Shown here piece by piece: positions 16,235-30,031 of a DNA stretch of 64,000 bases. The DNA comes from Neocallimastix lanati (nom. inval.) (Eukaryota > Neocallimastigomycota > Neocallimastigomycetes > Neocallimastigales > Neocallimastigaceae). The notes beneath the pieces were generated by a model, which worked only from the letters and a program-made list of their open reading frames with translations, ran no database searches and was not told where the DNA came from. Every line of letters starts with the position of its first letter. Position 1 is the first letter of the stretch. Position numbers and translations under genes: made by a program. The stretch lies in assembly GCA_016946835.1 (NCBI GenBank), contig JACVTC010000053.1, positions 243,501 through 307,500 of the forward strand, read 5' to 3'.

Positions 16235-19200
16235 ATGAAGTAAATACGTATTATGTTATATGATATTTTAAAATAAATATATTAATAATAATAATTTGAA
16301 TAGTAATAATAATATAATTATTTCAATGTTATTACAATTTTAGTTTATATTATTTTATATTGATAGTTTTAGCATATGTAAATGTAATAAATGTACATAC
16401 AAAAACTATTAATGTGAATAATGAAAATGATTTGATAAATATCTTAAATAATGATTCAAAAGATATCTTAATAATAAATATTGATAATGTAAAAATAGAA
16501 ATTATGAATAATATATATATAGAGGATAGTAATTATAAAAAAATATCAATAAATGGTAAAGATATCAAATCATCAATTTTAAACTTTAATGATGACAATT
16601 TTGGATTAATATTTTCTAATACATATAATAATACAAGTATAAATGAAATAAATTTCAACAATCTTTCAATCAATGGTAATTTAGAATTTAGAAATTTTAA
16701 TTATAATATTACAATTAATAACGTGACTCTAAATGGAAATATCGATTTCAACAGTAAAACAACCGAAAAATCAACAATAATTCTTAATAATTTTCAGTAC
16801 TATGCTAGTTCAACATTAAGAAATCATTGTATTAATTTATGTGGAAATATAAAAATAGATAATTCATCCTTTTATGGAAGTGATTTATGTAAACGCAGTA
16901 TTATCTATTATCATGGTAACAGTGTTAATACTGTAGAAATAAATAATTCATATTTTGATGGTGCATATTCAAATAATTGTATATCAATTATTGATTCATT
17001 ACAAGCAAATATTTATTTAACCACATTTGAAAAATGTGCATCATATAATGAAGAAGGAGGGTATATATTATTTTTAAAATTTTAAATAGATTTAATAAAT
17101 AAAAATATATTTCTATATTTAATATATACATTTATTTATTATGGTACTATATATATTTTCATAGTGGAGCGATTCATGTAAAGCATTCGAATATTATTAT
17201 TGAACACTGTCATTTCAACAATAATTTTTCATTAAATCATGGAGGTGCAATATATGTATACGATTCATATGTATTTAGAGCTAAAAATATTGAAATTACT
17301 AAAACAACAGCTATTAAAAAAGTATGACATTAATAATTTTAATTACATTAATATTATTATATTAGTAACTAATTTAGTTTTTATGGTAATAACAATATTA
17401 AAAAAAAATAAAAAAAATATTACCAAAAAAAGGGAAGCTTTTTGTATATGTATTCATCTGTTGATTATAAAACTGAAGGATATATTGCAAACGTAATTCA
17501 AACAGATACTGGAAATATTGAAGAAGTTCCTATAATTGATGGTGGATTAATTGCTAGGTGTTATATATATATATATATATTTATATCAATATATGATAAT
17601 ATATCGAAATTAAAATTTTTATTATTAAAAATGTTATTAATGATAATTAATCTCATAAATTTTATATATGCAATAAATTAAAATAAAGTATTGAAGGATA
17701 TTCTAACTTATATATAGAAAATTTTTATGGAAATAATTTAAATGGAGGAAATGGTGCATTTACTTTAACCAAAGGTTCTACTATTGAAATAAAGTAACCT
17801 ATATATAAAATAAAAATTATATTAAATGTCTTTTTTCTATCATTATTCATTTATATATATTATTTTGTATTAATTCTAATAATTAAATATTTTAAACTTA
17901 ATTATGAATTATTAGAAACATTGAGTTAAGTAATATAAGTAGTACAAATATTGGTGGGGTACTATTAACATCAAATGATGAAGAAGAAGGTTCATTTTTC
18001 AGAGTTAACAATGGAACATTTACCGAATTTTATCAAAATTGTAATAGGGAATCATCTTCATTAATACGATCTTCAAATAATATTGATATTACTTTGGAAA
18101 AGTAATCCAAAAATATCTATAAATATATGTATAAAATATTTATTTATTACTTTCAAATTATTAAAAACTATTATTTTAATTCATAAAACGTTATGAAAAT
18201 ATAGTTGTAATATTGAGGATATTCATTCATTAAGAGGAAAGTAAGAATAATTTATGTATGATATATATATTATATTTATTTAATAATATAATTTAAATAA
18301 TATTTTTATTTTTTTACTTCTTTTAAAAAAAGTTTTATATATACAATAGCACCAAGTAAAGTAGAGCTCAACAATGTATTCTTAGAAGGGCATTACTCCA
18401 CCAATCTTGTTGAATTAATTCAATGTTCCAGCTATAATAATAATAACATTTGTAAATTAAATATATATATTTTTCAAAATATAATACTTTATATAAAATG
18501 AAAAAATAAAAATAAAATTTTTTTAATGAATTATTATATATACAAGGCACATTAATATTAAATGATGTAACAATTGATAATTTTGAATCTATGAATGGTA
18601 AAAATTTATTTCTAAAAATAATTTCAATTATTTCTATTTAATTATATCAATATTAATATATTTATTTTGTATTGACATTTTTATTCAAAGGAATTATAAA
18701 TACAAATTTAGGTGATATAACTATAAATAATTCAATGGTAAATTATTCCATTTGTCTTTATATATATATACATTTTTATTTTTATTTATTTATTTTTTTA
18801 TTTATCTATCTATTTATTTATTTATTTATCTATTTATCTATCAATTTATTTATTTATTTGATGATATAAAATCAAATTAGATTTCAAATGTTTATATATG
18901 TGTATATAGTAGTTACTGTGATGAAGCTATGTCATCCGAAGAAAATAAACTAGATGGATATATTTTTAAAATTGGTTCAGGATCGAATGTCACCATTTCT
19001 GATACTACATTTGATACCATTATGGGGTGTAATTCAAATTCATAATTCTTTAATTTATTTTAATAATTTTTTTTTAAAATTTTTTTTTTTTTTGAATTTT
19101 TTTTAAAATTTTTTTTATAATGGAACATTACAGTGCCCTGAATATTAACTTAATATATTTGTATATATATGCATGTATATATACATGTTTTTTCTATATA

Positions 19201-20523
19201 GATATTGGATTTAAAGCTGAAAAATCTACTAATATTGAAATTAATAATTCTGCATTTAATTATGTGACGCTTTTTAATAGCTTAATTGTATTTGATAAAA
19301 AAACATATGGTCATTATTTAATAAATAACACACAATTTAATTTTAACAGTGCGGATAAGGGAGGTATTGTACGAATTGAAGAAATAGATGAAAATTCCAG
19401 TTTAATAATTAGTGATTCATTATTTGATAGCAATTATGCTTCTTATGGAGGTATAATCTATTCAAAAAGCAAATTAACAAATAAATATGTGAAGTTCAAT
19501 AATTGCGAATTATCAGAAAATGCAGCTTATGAAGGTATAAAGAAAATAAAATATTTTTTTCTTCAAATATAATTTTATTACTATAATAATATTTCATATT
19601 TATAAAATCGAATAAACTCTATATAATATATATGTATATATTTATGGGGAAAAAAAACTGTAATAAATTAGGAGGGATTTCTTATAGCTTATCAAAAAAT
19701 TATGAACCATATTTTTCAAATATTGATGAATTAAGAGAAAATGAACATTTTAAAGAAACTGAATTTGGATTTTCAACTAATCCATCTAAAATTAGATTTA
19801 CAAATGATTCATTAACAACTTTTTCTATATTATCAGGAGATATGATACCTAATGGAATGAAATGTATAATTAACTTTAATAATTTCAATAATTTAAACTA
19901 TTAAAAATAATTATTAATAATTATAATATTATTATTTAATAATAATTTGATTATTATTTTTATATGATATTAATTTTATGTTAATATATTCAAATATATA
20001 TATATTTGTATATTAAATAAATTAGGTGAATTTGTGGATGATTATGGAAATGGTAATTATCCAAAATTATATATAATTAATTAGTTATTATTATTATTTA
20101 TAATATTATTAATTTATTTATTTAATTATATAATTATATATAAATATATTTATTATAATAAAAACTATTAATATAGTTCCAAAAGTTTTATATAATAGTA
20201 TAGAACGTTCTAAATATTCTGATGATAATTTTAATAACTATGTGTTTTTTAATTTAGAAGTAGATGATAGTAATGTTGCTATTATTGGTAATTCATTGGC
20301 ATATTGTATTCTTGGAGGTTGTACTCTTCCAATAGTTAAAAGTAATTAATTTACTATATAACATATACTATTTAAGTATATATTCAAATATTTAAAAATA
20401 AAATAATCTATGTCATATTTTTAGTAATTGGAAATCCTGGTCATCATAAATTAATATTTAAAGTGGATACATATGGTAATTATAAAATAATAAATTTAGT
20501 TTATAAATTAAAATTAAAATTTC

Positions 20524-20610
<87 letters not shown>

Positions 20611-21034
20611 CTAACAAAAAATGTAACATTATAATAGGTCATTTCCAAGAATTTGAAAATAATACATTTGAAATTGACTTTACTATTAATGAATGTGATG
20701 AAAGTATTTATCGCTATAAAGATATTGAAAATTTAGGTTTAAAATCATGGTAATTTTTATAGTAAAATTAGTATTATTTTATAATTAAAAATTATTATTA
20801 TTATTATTATTTATTATTTATTATTATTATTATTATTATTATTTATTATTATTATTATTTATTATTTATTATTATTATTATTTATTATTATTATTATTAT
20901 TTATTATTTATTATTATTATTTATTATTTATTATTATTATTTATTATTTAATATTATTATTTATTATTTATTATTTATATTTAATTTATTTATTATTTAT
21001 TATTATAATTATTTATTATTTATTATTTATTATT

Positions 21035-21072
<38 letters not shown>

Positions 21073-23132
21073 CTATCACTATGAATTATTAATGATAATA
21101 CTACTAAAAAAAAGTTTTGAACCAAAGTGTTTACCTACATGTATTAATTCAGGAATTTGTGTAAGTAATAATGTATGTGACTGTTCAAATACTCAATTTA
21201 AAGGATTATATTGTGAAGAACACTATAAACTAGAAAGAAATATAATCATCGATAGAATTTTAAGAAGTATCTCTATTGGATTAATAATAATATCAGTAAT
21301 AATTTTTATTTCTTTAATAATATTTAAAAATAATCAAATACTTAAATCGGGTAAAGTATAATATAAAAAGTTATATATCTTGCTGTTTATATAATTATTA
21401 TTAGTTTTAATAAAAAATATTATAAATTATAGGAAGTGTCGATTTCTTAATCATTATGTTATTTGGAATTGCATTTAATTGTCATTATATCATTTCATTG
21501 ACACATTCGAAAACAAAAAAATCCTGTATATTAGGTTATATAGCTAATAATTTGGTAATAAGAAATCTTTCTTTTAAATATGAATACGTATATTTACATA
21601 TACTATTAGTTTATTTATACTTCAATATTTATTTATCCATTTATATACGTATTTATTTATATTATTCATTTATTCATTATTCATTTATTCATTATTCATT
21701 TATTCATTTGTCCAAATTTATAATACTTTATCTTACCTAAAAATTACAAATTAAAAAAAAAGGGATTTTCATTGGTTTTTGGTTCAATAACAATTAAAAC
21801 TTATAGAATATACAGAATGTATAGTTGATATTATATAATAATTAAATAATAAAAAATAGAATCAGGAAATTGTATTAAGAAATTAACTTAAAAATTTTTT
21901 TTCTCGATATTCATTTTACTATATTACTAGATTTACCTATGTATATAAATTAAATCGAGGATTAAAAAAAAGTTCAATGTATTTATTTGTCTTTGCGATT
22001 TCAATGGTGCATATTATACTTATTTTATCATGGGTAGTAACTGATACAGTTAAATCTATAAATAACTATACCAATGATAATAAAGAATTTAGGATATGTT
22101 CTTATCCAAAATCAAAAATTATAGGGTAATGTAAAATTTTATTGTCGTATATTTTTTTTTCTTTGAATTTTTTGTTATTGAATACTTTATTACTTTGACA
22201 TTTAAATTTAATCTATATCGTAAAAATTTAGTTTAAAGTTGATTATTTTATAAATTAAATATTAATAATAATAATAATATTATTATTATTTATTATTGTT
22301 TATTATTATTGTTTATTATTATTGTTTATTATTATTGTTTATTAATTATTATTAATTATTATTATTTATTATTATAAATAACAATTTAAATATAAATAGT
22401 ACTTTATTTAATATAGTAACTTTATTTTTGGGTTGGGTATTAACTTATGCAAGCAGGTCTTTCAAAAAGGAATTTAAAGAAGTAAGAAAAACAATATTTG
22501 CTTTTTATTTTTGTATTTGTAATATAATATTAAAAAAATTATTTGTAAATATTTATAGATATTAATTTTTTTTTTCTAAAAACAATTAATTTTAATTATA
22601 TCTTTATATAAATATTTTTTTCTATTTTGATATATTATTATTATAAAACAAAAAAAAAAAGGATATGGATATTCCAGCATATGTATATGTAATATTCACA
22701 GTATTCATTGAAATAATTACAATGGATGATGGAATTAATATAGTTGTTCAAGATTTCTTTATTGGTATTGGAACAATAATTCATGTAGTAATAACTATAT
22801 ATTTTATTTATATAAAGAAATTTAATACTATGTATTATCATGCTTATGAAGAATATAATTCCCAATTTAATTCAGCTCTAGATAATAATTTACAACAATC
22901 TAAAGAAAATAAATTATTTAGAAGCAAACTTGATATTTTAAGAAATTCACAAATGGGAAGTCAAAAGCTTGTAAGACAACATTCAGAAATTTTAAGAACT
23001 AAATCAATAGGAAATTGTCAGTATATTGTAAAAAATAGTTCAGAATTTTTACACTCAACATCACCGGAAAATCAATCCAATTTAGAAGATTCAAAATCTC
23101 TGACACACCGTTCCTTACCTATTTTGCATTAA
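16235..23132 (+). CDS. beta-helix / EGF / class C GPCR-like receptor (23 exons, 1,245 aa)
   Basis: A spliced surface receptor. Exon 1 is ATGAA only; splicing to 16344 gives MNLYYFILIVLAYVNVINV, a signal peptide. Exons: 16235-16239, 16344-17060, 17165-17321, 17433-17557, 17689-17793, 17916-18101, 18205-18240, 18333-18451, 18547-18597, 18691-18737, 18881-19028, 19202-19534, 19672-19863, 20026-20052, 20177-20341, 20425-20475, 20638-20749, 21115-21350, 21433-21554, 21763-21818, 21931-22125, 22400-22481, 22662-23132. All introns are GT..AG and every phase closes. Residues 20-780 are repeated short strands ending in N and GG turns (parallel beta-helix style). Then come an EGF-like module (CLPTCINSGICVSNNVCDC, about 863-895) and seven hydrophobic segments (about 902-1155) with LVFGSITIKTYRIYR after TM3 and YASRSFKKEF after TM5, the class C GPCR pattern. 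The cytosolic tail is about 90 aa. The ligand is unknown; a cell-surface or polysaccharide role is inference. Confidence 0.85.
20526..20609. repeat. intronic (TTA)n microsatellite
   Basis: About 28 TAT/TTA units fill most of the receptor intron between 20476 and 20637. The Tyr-rich open frame there is an artefact. Confidence 0.95.
20786..21072. repeat. intronic compound (TTA)n / TTTATTA microsatellite
   Basis: Irregular mixture of TTATTATT and ATTTATT units fills the intron between 20750 and 21114 of the receptor gene. Confidence 0.9.
22264..22376. repeat. intronic TTATTATTG minisatellite
   Basis: Repeats of TATTATTATTGTT inside the receptor intron 22126-22399. Confidence 0.85.
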
Positions 23133-24219
23133 ATTATTATTTTCATCAGTTTCCCTATAAATTAAATATATATATGTTCTAGAGGGAAAAGTAAAATAAA
23201 AAAAAAAAAATTAAATATAAATTTTTAAAATAAATTTCTAAAAAAAAAAAAGAATAAAAATAATAATAATAATAATAATTAAATTTCAAATAATAAAATT
23301 ACTATTAAATATTAATTATTAAATAATACAAATTCAGAAAGAGTAGTTTTACATGCATACTTATATTTATGTATTTTACTTACTATTATTAATTTATATA
23401 ATAAATAATATTAGAAAGTGATTTATTAATATTTTCATAGATCATAATTTAAATATTACTACGATAAAAATTATAATTTTTTATTTGATTTTATTAAGTA
23501 TTAAAATTTCAAATTAATACCTTAAAAAGAAATAAACAATATATATATATATATAATAATAATTATTAAATATATTATTATAAAAAATAATAATAATAAT
23601 AATAATAATGTTTAAAATTATTTTCTTAATTCGTAACAAAAAAAGATTGAATTAATATAAATTTAATTATAATATATATTTAAATTTAAATTTTAATAAT
23701 AAAAATAAAAATAAATAAAAAATAATTAATATAAATAATAAATAATTATGTACATATTTTATTTTTTAGTATATAAAAAATAATATACATTTTCTTAAGA
23801 ACACTTTGTACTACAAAAAAAAATTGAAAAATTGAATAATTAATAATAATTAATTTATTCAGAATAATTAAAATTAATTAAACAATTAAATATTAAATAG
23901 TTTTAGTAGTAAATAATTAAATATTTTACTTTTTAAATATTAAAAATATAATAATTCTTAAAATACTTTATAATTAAATAAACCGATTAAATATATAATA
24001 AATTATTAAACAATTTAATTTAAATAACGAATAATTAAATAAATATTTTATTTTTTAAACATTTACAAAAAAGATATTTTCATATAAAATACTTTATATT
24101 GAAAAAAATAATAATAATAATAATAAAAAACCTAAATAATTAAAATTAATTTATTCATAATAAAAAAATTTAAATTTAATTTTTCATCTAAAAAAAAAAA
24201 TAATTCAAAATCTAAAATA
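23133..24219. other. AT-rich intergenic DNA, possibly the terminal region of the MULE-like element
   Basis: TA- and ATA-rich with stops in all frames. GTAACAAAAAAAGATTGAAT near 23632 is echoed by GTAACAAAAAAGACTGAATA at 37180, next to the second transposase relic, so the repeat may extend left to about 23600. Confidence 0.4.
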
Positions 24220-25190
24220 TATAGAGGTACTGGATATAAAATTATAAATTAATGTAAATCTTTCATTAGTTTAAATGTTAAAAAGAAAGTTTTAAAATAT
24301 GAAAGTTTACATAATCATCTTGAAAAAGAATTTAATGATCTATATCGATTGCATAGTATAAAGTTAAAGCGAAATTAGAAAAAATTCAATTTCTTAAAAA
24401 TACTTTATAATTAGTATAAATTTAGCAACCAAGCATTCATTACTAGAACATATACTGAAGATTTATATAGTTTTTATTCTACTTCTTTTTCGATATTAAA
24501 AAAGAAAGAACAAGCTACTTATGAGATGTTAATTGAAGAAATAAATAATAAAAACGCTATTAAATATAACAAAAATACTATAATTACTCCAAAAAATTTT
24601 CATAGTAATTTTGAAAAAGGCATATCTAATGCAGAAGAAAAAATACTACCTAATATAAATATTAAATACTGTATTTGGCACTATAAAAGAAAAGAGCATT
24701 AAAGTTTAAAAAAAATGAATTAATTATAATGAAATAAAATATAATGATATATATTTATTATAAAATGATGTCGAACTTGTAAATCCTGAATATATAATTG
24801 ATATTTATAATAAAATTAAGTGTAAAATAAATAATAATGTCCAATTTTTGAAATTTATAGATTTTTTTTTAAAAAAAAAAAAAAAAAAAAAAACTATTTA
24901 AAAGATTAAAAAATTGGAATTATTATATTATAACAATAATAATAAAACATATAATATATAACACGTCTAAATCTTTCAATAATTATTTAAAAAATTCATT
25001 TTCAAAAAAAAAAAAAAACATCTTTTGATAAATTAATATATGCATTTAAACAAGAATTATCTTTATCTTATAAAACGATTACAAAAAGAAAAGTACAGGA
25101 ATTTTTTTAAAAAAAAAAAAATTAGGAAAAACCAATGAAATTAATATTTTAATTGAAAAATACAAAACCATATTCAAAATGTACTAACCA
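24220..25190 (+). pseudogene. decayed transposase relic, probably MULE-type (copy 1)
   Basis: Frame-broken coding similarity is shared with 37600-38160. About 24560-24710 reads NTIITPKNFHSNFEKGISNA, then AEEKILPNINIKYCIWHYKR. Nearer the 3' end the pieces SKSFNNYLKNSF and LIYAFKQELSLSYK follow. The pattern A..AL/ILPN...YC.WH..RA, then N....E/S.FN..L...F and a K-rich segment, is typical of MULE transposases. Many stops and homopolymer indels show it is dead. The family call rests on motif pattern only. Confidence 0.5.
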
Positions 25191-25305
25191 TTTATGAATT
25201 AGAAAATAATGATCTTTAAAATAAATAAATAAAGTAAATAAATATATAAACAAAACTATATTTTTAAATAAAAACTAAAGTGTAATTAACAGATTAAGAG
25301 TCTCA

Positions 25306-27870
25306 GTGGCTCACAACATATATATAAAAATGTCAATAAATAATAATGAAAATAACATAAGCTGTAATAAATTCTTAAATGGATCCAATTACCGAATTTG
25401 GTATGATTCCATTAAAACAGTTGTTGAACAACTAGAGCTAGAAGAATATCTCGAAAAGGATGTTGTTCAAGAATTACATGACAATGACCCAGCTAATGTT
25501 GAGGCCATTAAGAAAGCTAAATGAGAAAACAAAAAGGTACGTTTAATTATAATAAATTCAATTACTCCAAAAATCCATGAGGATATTATAGGCATTGAAG
25601 CAGCCTCAGCTATTATAGAATCTCTAAAAACTGAATATAATAGTGAAGCCAATGACCTTACCTCAATGGATTAATAAACCCACAACAATAAAGGCAAGAA
25701 CAGAAAATGAAATACCAATTGCCGGTGAGAAAATGATTAAAATTTTCAATAATATAAAAAAGGTAAAAGCACCCATGGAAGAAATGGAAAAGGTAAAATA
25801 TTTCTTACCAACAAGCTATAAATCAAAATTTATCTTAGATAGTGATATAACAGTTGATAGTCTATATAATAAAATAAAAGAAAATTTGAAATTATGGAAT
25901 TACTTTAATAATTGGGGAAACACTACTAAAGAAGAAACTCATGATGACCCAATGGATATCGACTACGCTGGAAAATTTAAAGGTAAAGGAAAACAAAATA
26001 AAAGAATTAATAAAATTCAAAAATATGGTAGCAATAACAAAGAACAAGAGAGAAATATCAAAAAAGGAAAGGAAGAAAAAGATAAATATTGCTATATTTG
26101 TGACATGAATAATCATGACACAAAAGAAAGCTATTTTAACCCGAAAAACTCGAAAAGCAAATTTAATAAATACTATAATGAAAATAAAAAGAGTAATAAT
26201 AAAAATTACATCAAAAATAAAAAATATTATAACAAAAGATATATTGGTTATGTATTTTTTTTTTTTTTTTTTTTTTTAGACTTTCTCACATGATTTCTAC
26301 ATCATTGGTAGGTCACATGAGTGTATTTAAGGAACAGATCCTTACATGCCTTATCATTTTGACGTCGACGGTTACGTAAATGATGCTAATTTAAATAATG
26401 AATATAATTATGAAGTAAACTTTGATAAAATTTGACCATATCTTGATAGACCATCCGCATCTAATGATCAAAATACTAATGAAAATATGAAATCAACTTG
26501 TTTAATAAACTTCTGTGACAAAAATTATGAATTAAGTAATAATAATAAAAAAAAGTAAACAATAATAGTTGTATTAATTCAAAACAATCAGAAATTAAGA
26601 TTCCTAGAGTTACAGAATATTTTAATTCATTAAATAATATTTTTCATATAAACGAAGATGAAAAAACGCAATGATTATATTATTCTGGAGCCTGAAATAT
26701 ATATAACTAATAATAAAAACATTTTAAAGAATTCCATTAATGATCCAGTTATTTTAAAATGTGCCAATAATACCTATTGTGACTTCGAAGGATATGGGGA
26801 GTATGATTTTAAGGTCAACCGTCACTATATTAAATTAAAAAGGGTTCTGTATTCAAAAGACGTTGCGAAAAATATGATTAGTGGTATTGAATTCTCCAGA
26901 ACGGGAACAAAAGTACTCATTGAAGAAATAAGCAATGAAGTAATCATGAGATTTTTGGATGAAAACCGTTGCAACTTTTCAGGCAAGTAAAAGAAATGAA
27001 ATAAATATAACAGCTATACCACCTAATCATTATAATCATAAAAATAACGAACCTATAGAAAACATCAATAATATAATGGCTATGCAAAATTCTCGAAGTC
27101 CCATAGAAATAATTTGGCATCGACGGCTTGGTCATTACTACAGAAAAGACCTAAATAAATTCTTAAAGTTACATAATGTGGATGAAAATTTTTGTAATGA
27201 TTGTAAAATTGCAAAAATGAGAAGAAATCCACACAACAAAGAAGCACCAAAGGCCTCTGATATCATAGAAATAATCCACTCAGATATTAGGGGTACTGTA
27301 AACAAATGTAAATGGTTATAGATTTATCCTAGCAATTATTGTAGAAAGAGTTAGATATTCCTTTTAAAAAGAAAATCTGAGGCAATAGACATAGTCATAA
27401 ATACATTAAAATTTCTAAGTAATCAAAATAAAAATAACATTAAAATTTTTAAATCAGATCATGGAAAAAAATTTGACAATATTCGAATTAAAAAAATCTG
27501 CATCGAAAATGGTATCAGTAAAGGATATTCACCTCCCTATAATCCTGAAAATAATGGACTAGTAGAAGGTTTTAATTAAACTATTAGTACTAAAACTTTA
27601 ATATTTTGGAGTAAAACAAGTGAAAATTTATGGGATTATGCAATTACATATGCTAATCTCATTTACAATAAAATGCCTTAGTGGAATAGGTAATAAGATT
27701 CCTGACGAAGTATATTATAAAAAAAAGTAGATATCAAGTATCTAAGAGTTTGGGGATGCATTACTTACTATAAAGATTTTTCACAAAATAAGGGAAAATT
27801 CTCTCCTAATGCTAAAAAAGGTATTATTTCTTGGTTTCAATCAAAACTTACATTGCTATATAATCATGGA
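25306..27870 (+). mobile_element. broken, 3'-truncated Ty1/copia retrotransposon
   Basis: Gag starts at 25330 (MSINNNENN..CNKFLNGSNYRIWYDSI). A stop at 25522-25524 breaks it. It continues to a degenerate zinc knuckle CYICDMNNHDTKES (final Cys replaced by Ser) near 26089-26130. A protease-like and GAG-pre-integrase region follows (WHRRLGHYYRKDLNKFLKLH, 27117-27176), then a CNDCK zinc pair. Integrase blocks carry IIHSDIRG, KSDHGKKFD and NNGLVEGFN (D, D, E). The order gag-PR-IN before RT is Ty1/copia. RT and RNase H are missing: similarity stops just before the TTA array at 27882. Several in-frame stops make it inactive. No LTR was identified. Confidence 0.8.
27114..27321 (+). pseudogene. copia GAG-pre-integrase and start of integrase
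   Basis: IIWHRRLGHYYRKDLNKF is the GAG-pre-integrase signature. FCNDCKIAKMRRNPHNK is the zinc-binding half, and IIHSDIRGTVNKCKWL begins the catalytic core with its first Asp. A stop follows at 27319, beyond which the core continues with stops to about 27860. Confidence 0.8.
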
Positions 27871-27881
27871 TTATGAAAACC

Positions 27882-28023
<142 letters not shown>

Positions 28024-28048
28024 TATTATTTATTTTATTATTTATTAT

Positions 28049-28117
28049 TATTGATAATTGATTATTGATTATTGATTATTGATTATTGATTATTGATTAT
28101 TGATTATTGATTATTGT
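28049..28117. repeat. 7-bp tandem repeat (ATTATTG)n
   Basis: About nine copies of GATTATT follow directly on from the TTA array, suggesting the heptamer grew from its edge. Confidence 0.9.
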
Positions 28118-30031
28118 TTTATTTTTTTTTATATGACCTTTCATTTAAACGGTTATCTTTCAATATAATTTAATATAAATATAAATTAATTAACTAATAT
28201 ATTACTAATATAATTGAATATTAGATAATTAATATTCTTAGTATTAAAGGATTTAATATAAAACATGAAAAACATATGTAACAATGTTAAATTAAAATGT
28301 AATGTAATATAAAGATGGAAACCTTTTTTAATAATAAAACTTTAATTTTTGTACAACATAATGTAATTATTTATAAATATAAAAATTAAATAATAAAGTT
28401 TTATAAAAAGAATTTTATGATTTAATTAGTTTTTATTTAATACAATGAATTGAAAATTATTGAATATATATATTAATTAATTTAATTATATAAAATATTA
28501 TTTTATTTCTTTGTTTTTGTTTTTTGTTTTTTAGTGTAATTAATCAAATCTTGAATAACAATTATTAATTATTAGTTATTAATTAATAATTATTAGTTAT
28601 TAATTATTCATTATTATTATGTCTAATTATTATTATATCTATTGACTATATCTAATAATTATAATAACTAAAATTATTATTAATATATAAAACTCTTTTT
28701 AAATTAATATTTGATTATTAAATTTTATTTCTATATTATTTATTTTATTTTTTTTTTATATTATTTATCTATTAATATTATTAATATTAAATGTCACACA
28801 CTAAAATAAAATAAAAAATTAAAAATAAAACTTTTTTGTATTTTATATTTTTATTGTAAAAAAATTATTTTTTATTTAAAAGTTCGAATAACTTTTTTTT
28901 TTTTTTTTTTTTTTATTTTATATATATTTAAATTTTTCGATATTTTAATTTTTTTTTTTTTTATTTTATATATATTTAAATTTTTCGATATTTTAATTAT
29001 TTTTACTTTAATAATATATATATTATAGTAATTAGATTTATTTTCTATTTTAAATTGTTTTTTTTTTTATTTAAAAAAAGACATACAAAAATAGAAAATA
29101 ATACTGTATATTTATATATTTTTTTTCATATTATTAGTATTTTTTTAATTTTCACCCAGCCTAAGCATTATATTGGATAAAATCTGTGAGAAGTTTAACA
29201 GGATAGGGTGAGAATTAATAAAAAAGGTTTAATTAACGATAGAAAAACAAATATTGGAAATAATATTGCCATTTTAATTTTTCTTATATATATATGCATA
29301 AATACCCTCTTCTGGGTGTAGTGTAATAAAAAAAAAGAAAAAAGAAATAAAAATATTTAATTCTCTATATATATATAATATAGAAAAAAAAAATGTTGTA
29401 AAATTAATACAATATAAACCAATTTTAGATATAACGGCGTATAAATTAAAGAAATAAATAATAAAACATTAATGAATTAATATATATATTTATATTTTAA
29501 ATTGTACATTTTCTTAAAAAATAAATTGTTCCTATTATATACGTATATATATATTTATTTTTTAATATATAAATATAAAAAAAGAATTTAAAAATAAAAG
29601 AAAGAGAAGGTATCAAAATATTATAATAAAAAAAAGAAAAAAAGGTAAATTTAAAAAACTAATATATTTAAAATAAATATTTATTAATAAATTATATATA
29701 AAATATAAGCTATATATGTTATTTAATTTATTTTTATTTTAATCAATATGGAAATATTTATTTAATCAATATTATTATTTGTTTAAATTTTTTTATTTAT
29801 TGTTAATATATATATATTCAATATCTATATTTAAATATATAAAAGTATTTTATGTTATTTTAATATTAATTTATTTTATAAATTAACATGATATATATAT
29901 TCAAAAATAAAATAATTTTATATAATCTAAAATTTTTTAATTATATTATATTATATATATATTCATAATTAATGTTGATCTGTAGAATATAATATAAAAA
30001 AATTTTCCCTGTAATAATAACACATATTAGA
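28118..30031. other. AT-rich intergenic DNA upstream of the F-box/LRR gene
   Basis: No coding signal. A tandem duplication of about 53 bp containing ATATATATTTAAATTTTTCG lies at about 28918-28998. A weak inverted pair, AATTTTCACCC (29148) and GGGTGAGAATT (29206-29216), encloses about 60 nt. The last 100 bp before 30032 are probably promoter and 5' leader, but no motif is decisive. Confidence 0.5.

Noticed and set aside
29148-29216. Possible structured RNA (AATTTTCACCC ... GGGTGAGAATT)
   Set aside because: A single 11-bp stem with a 60-nt loop in AT-rich DNA; no box motifs of a known RNA class.
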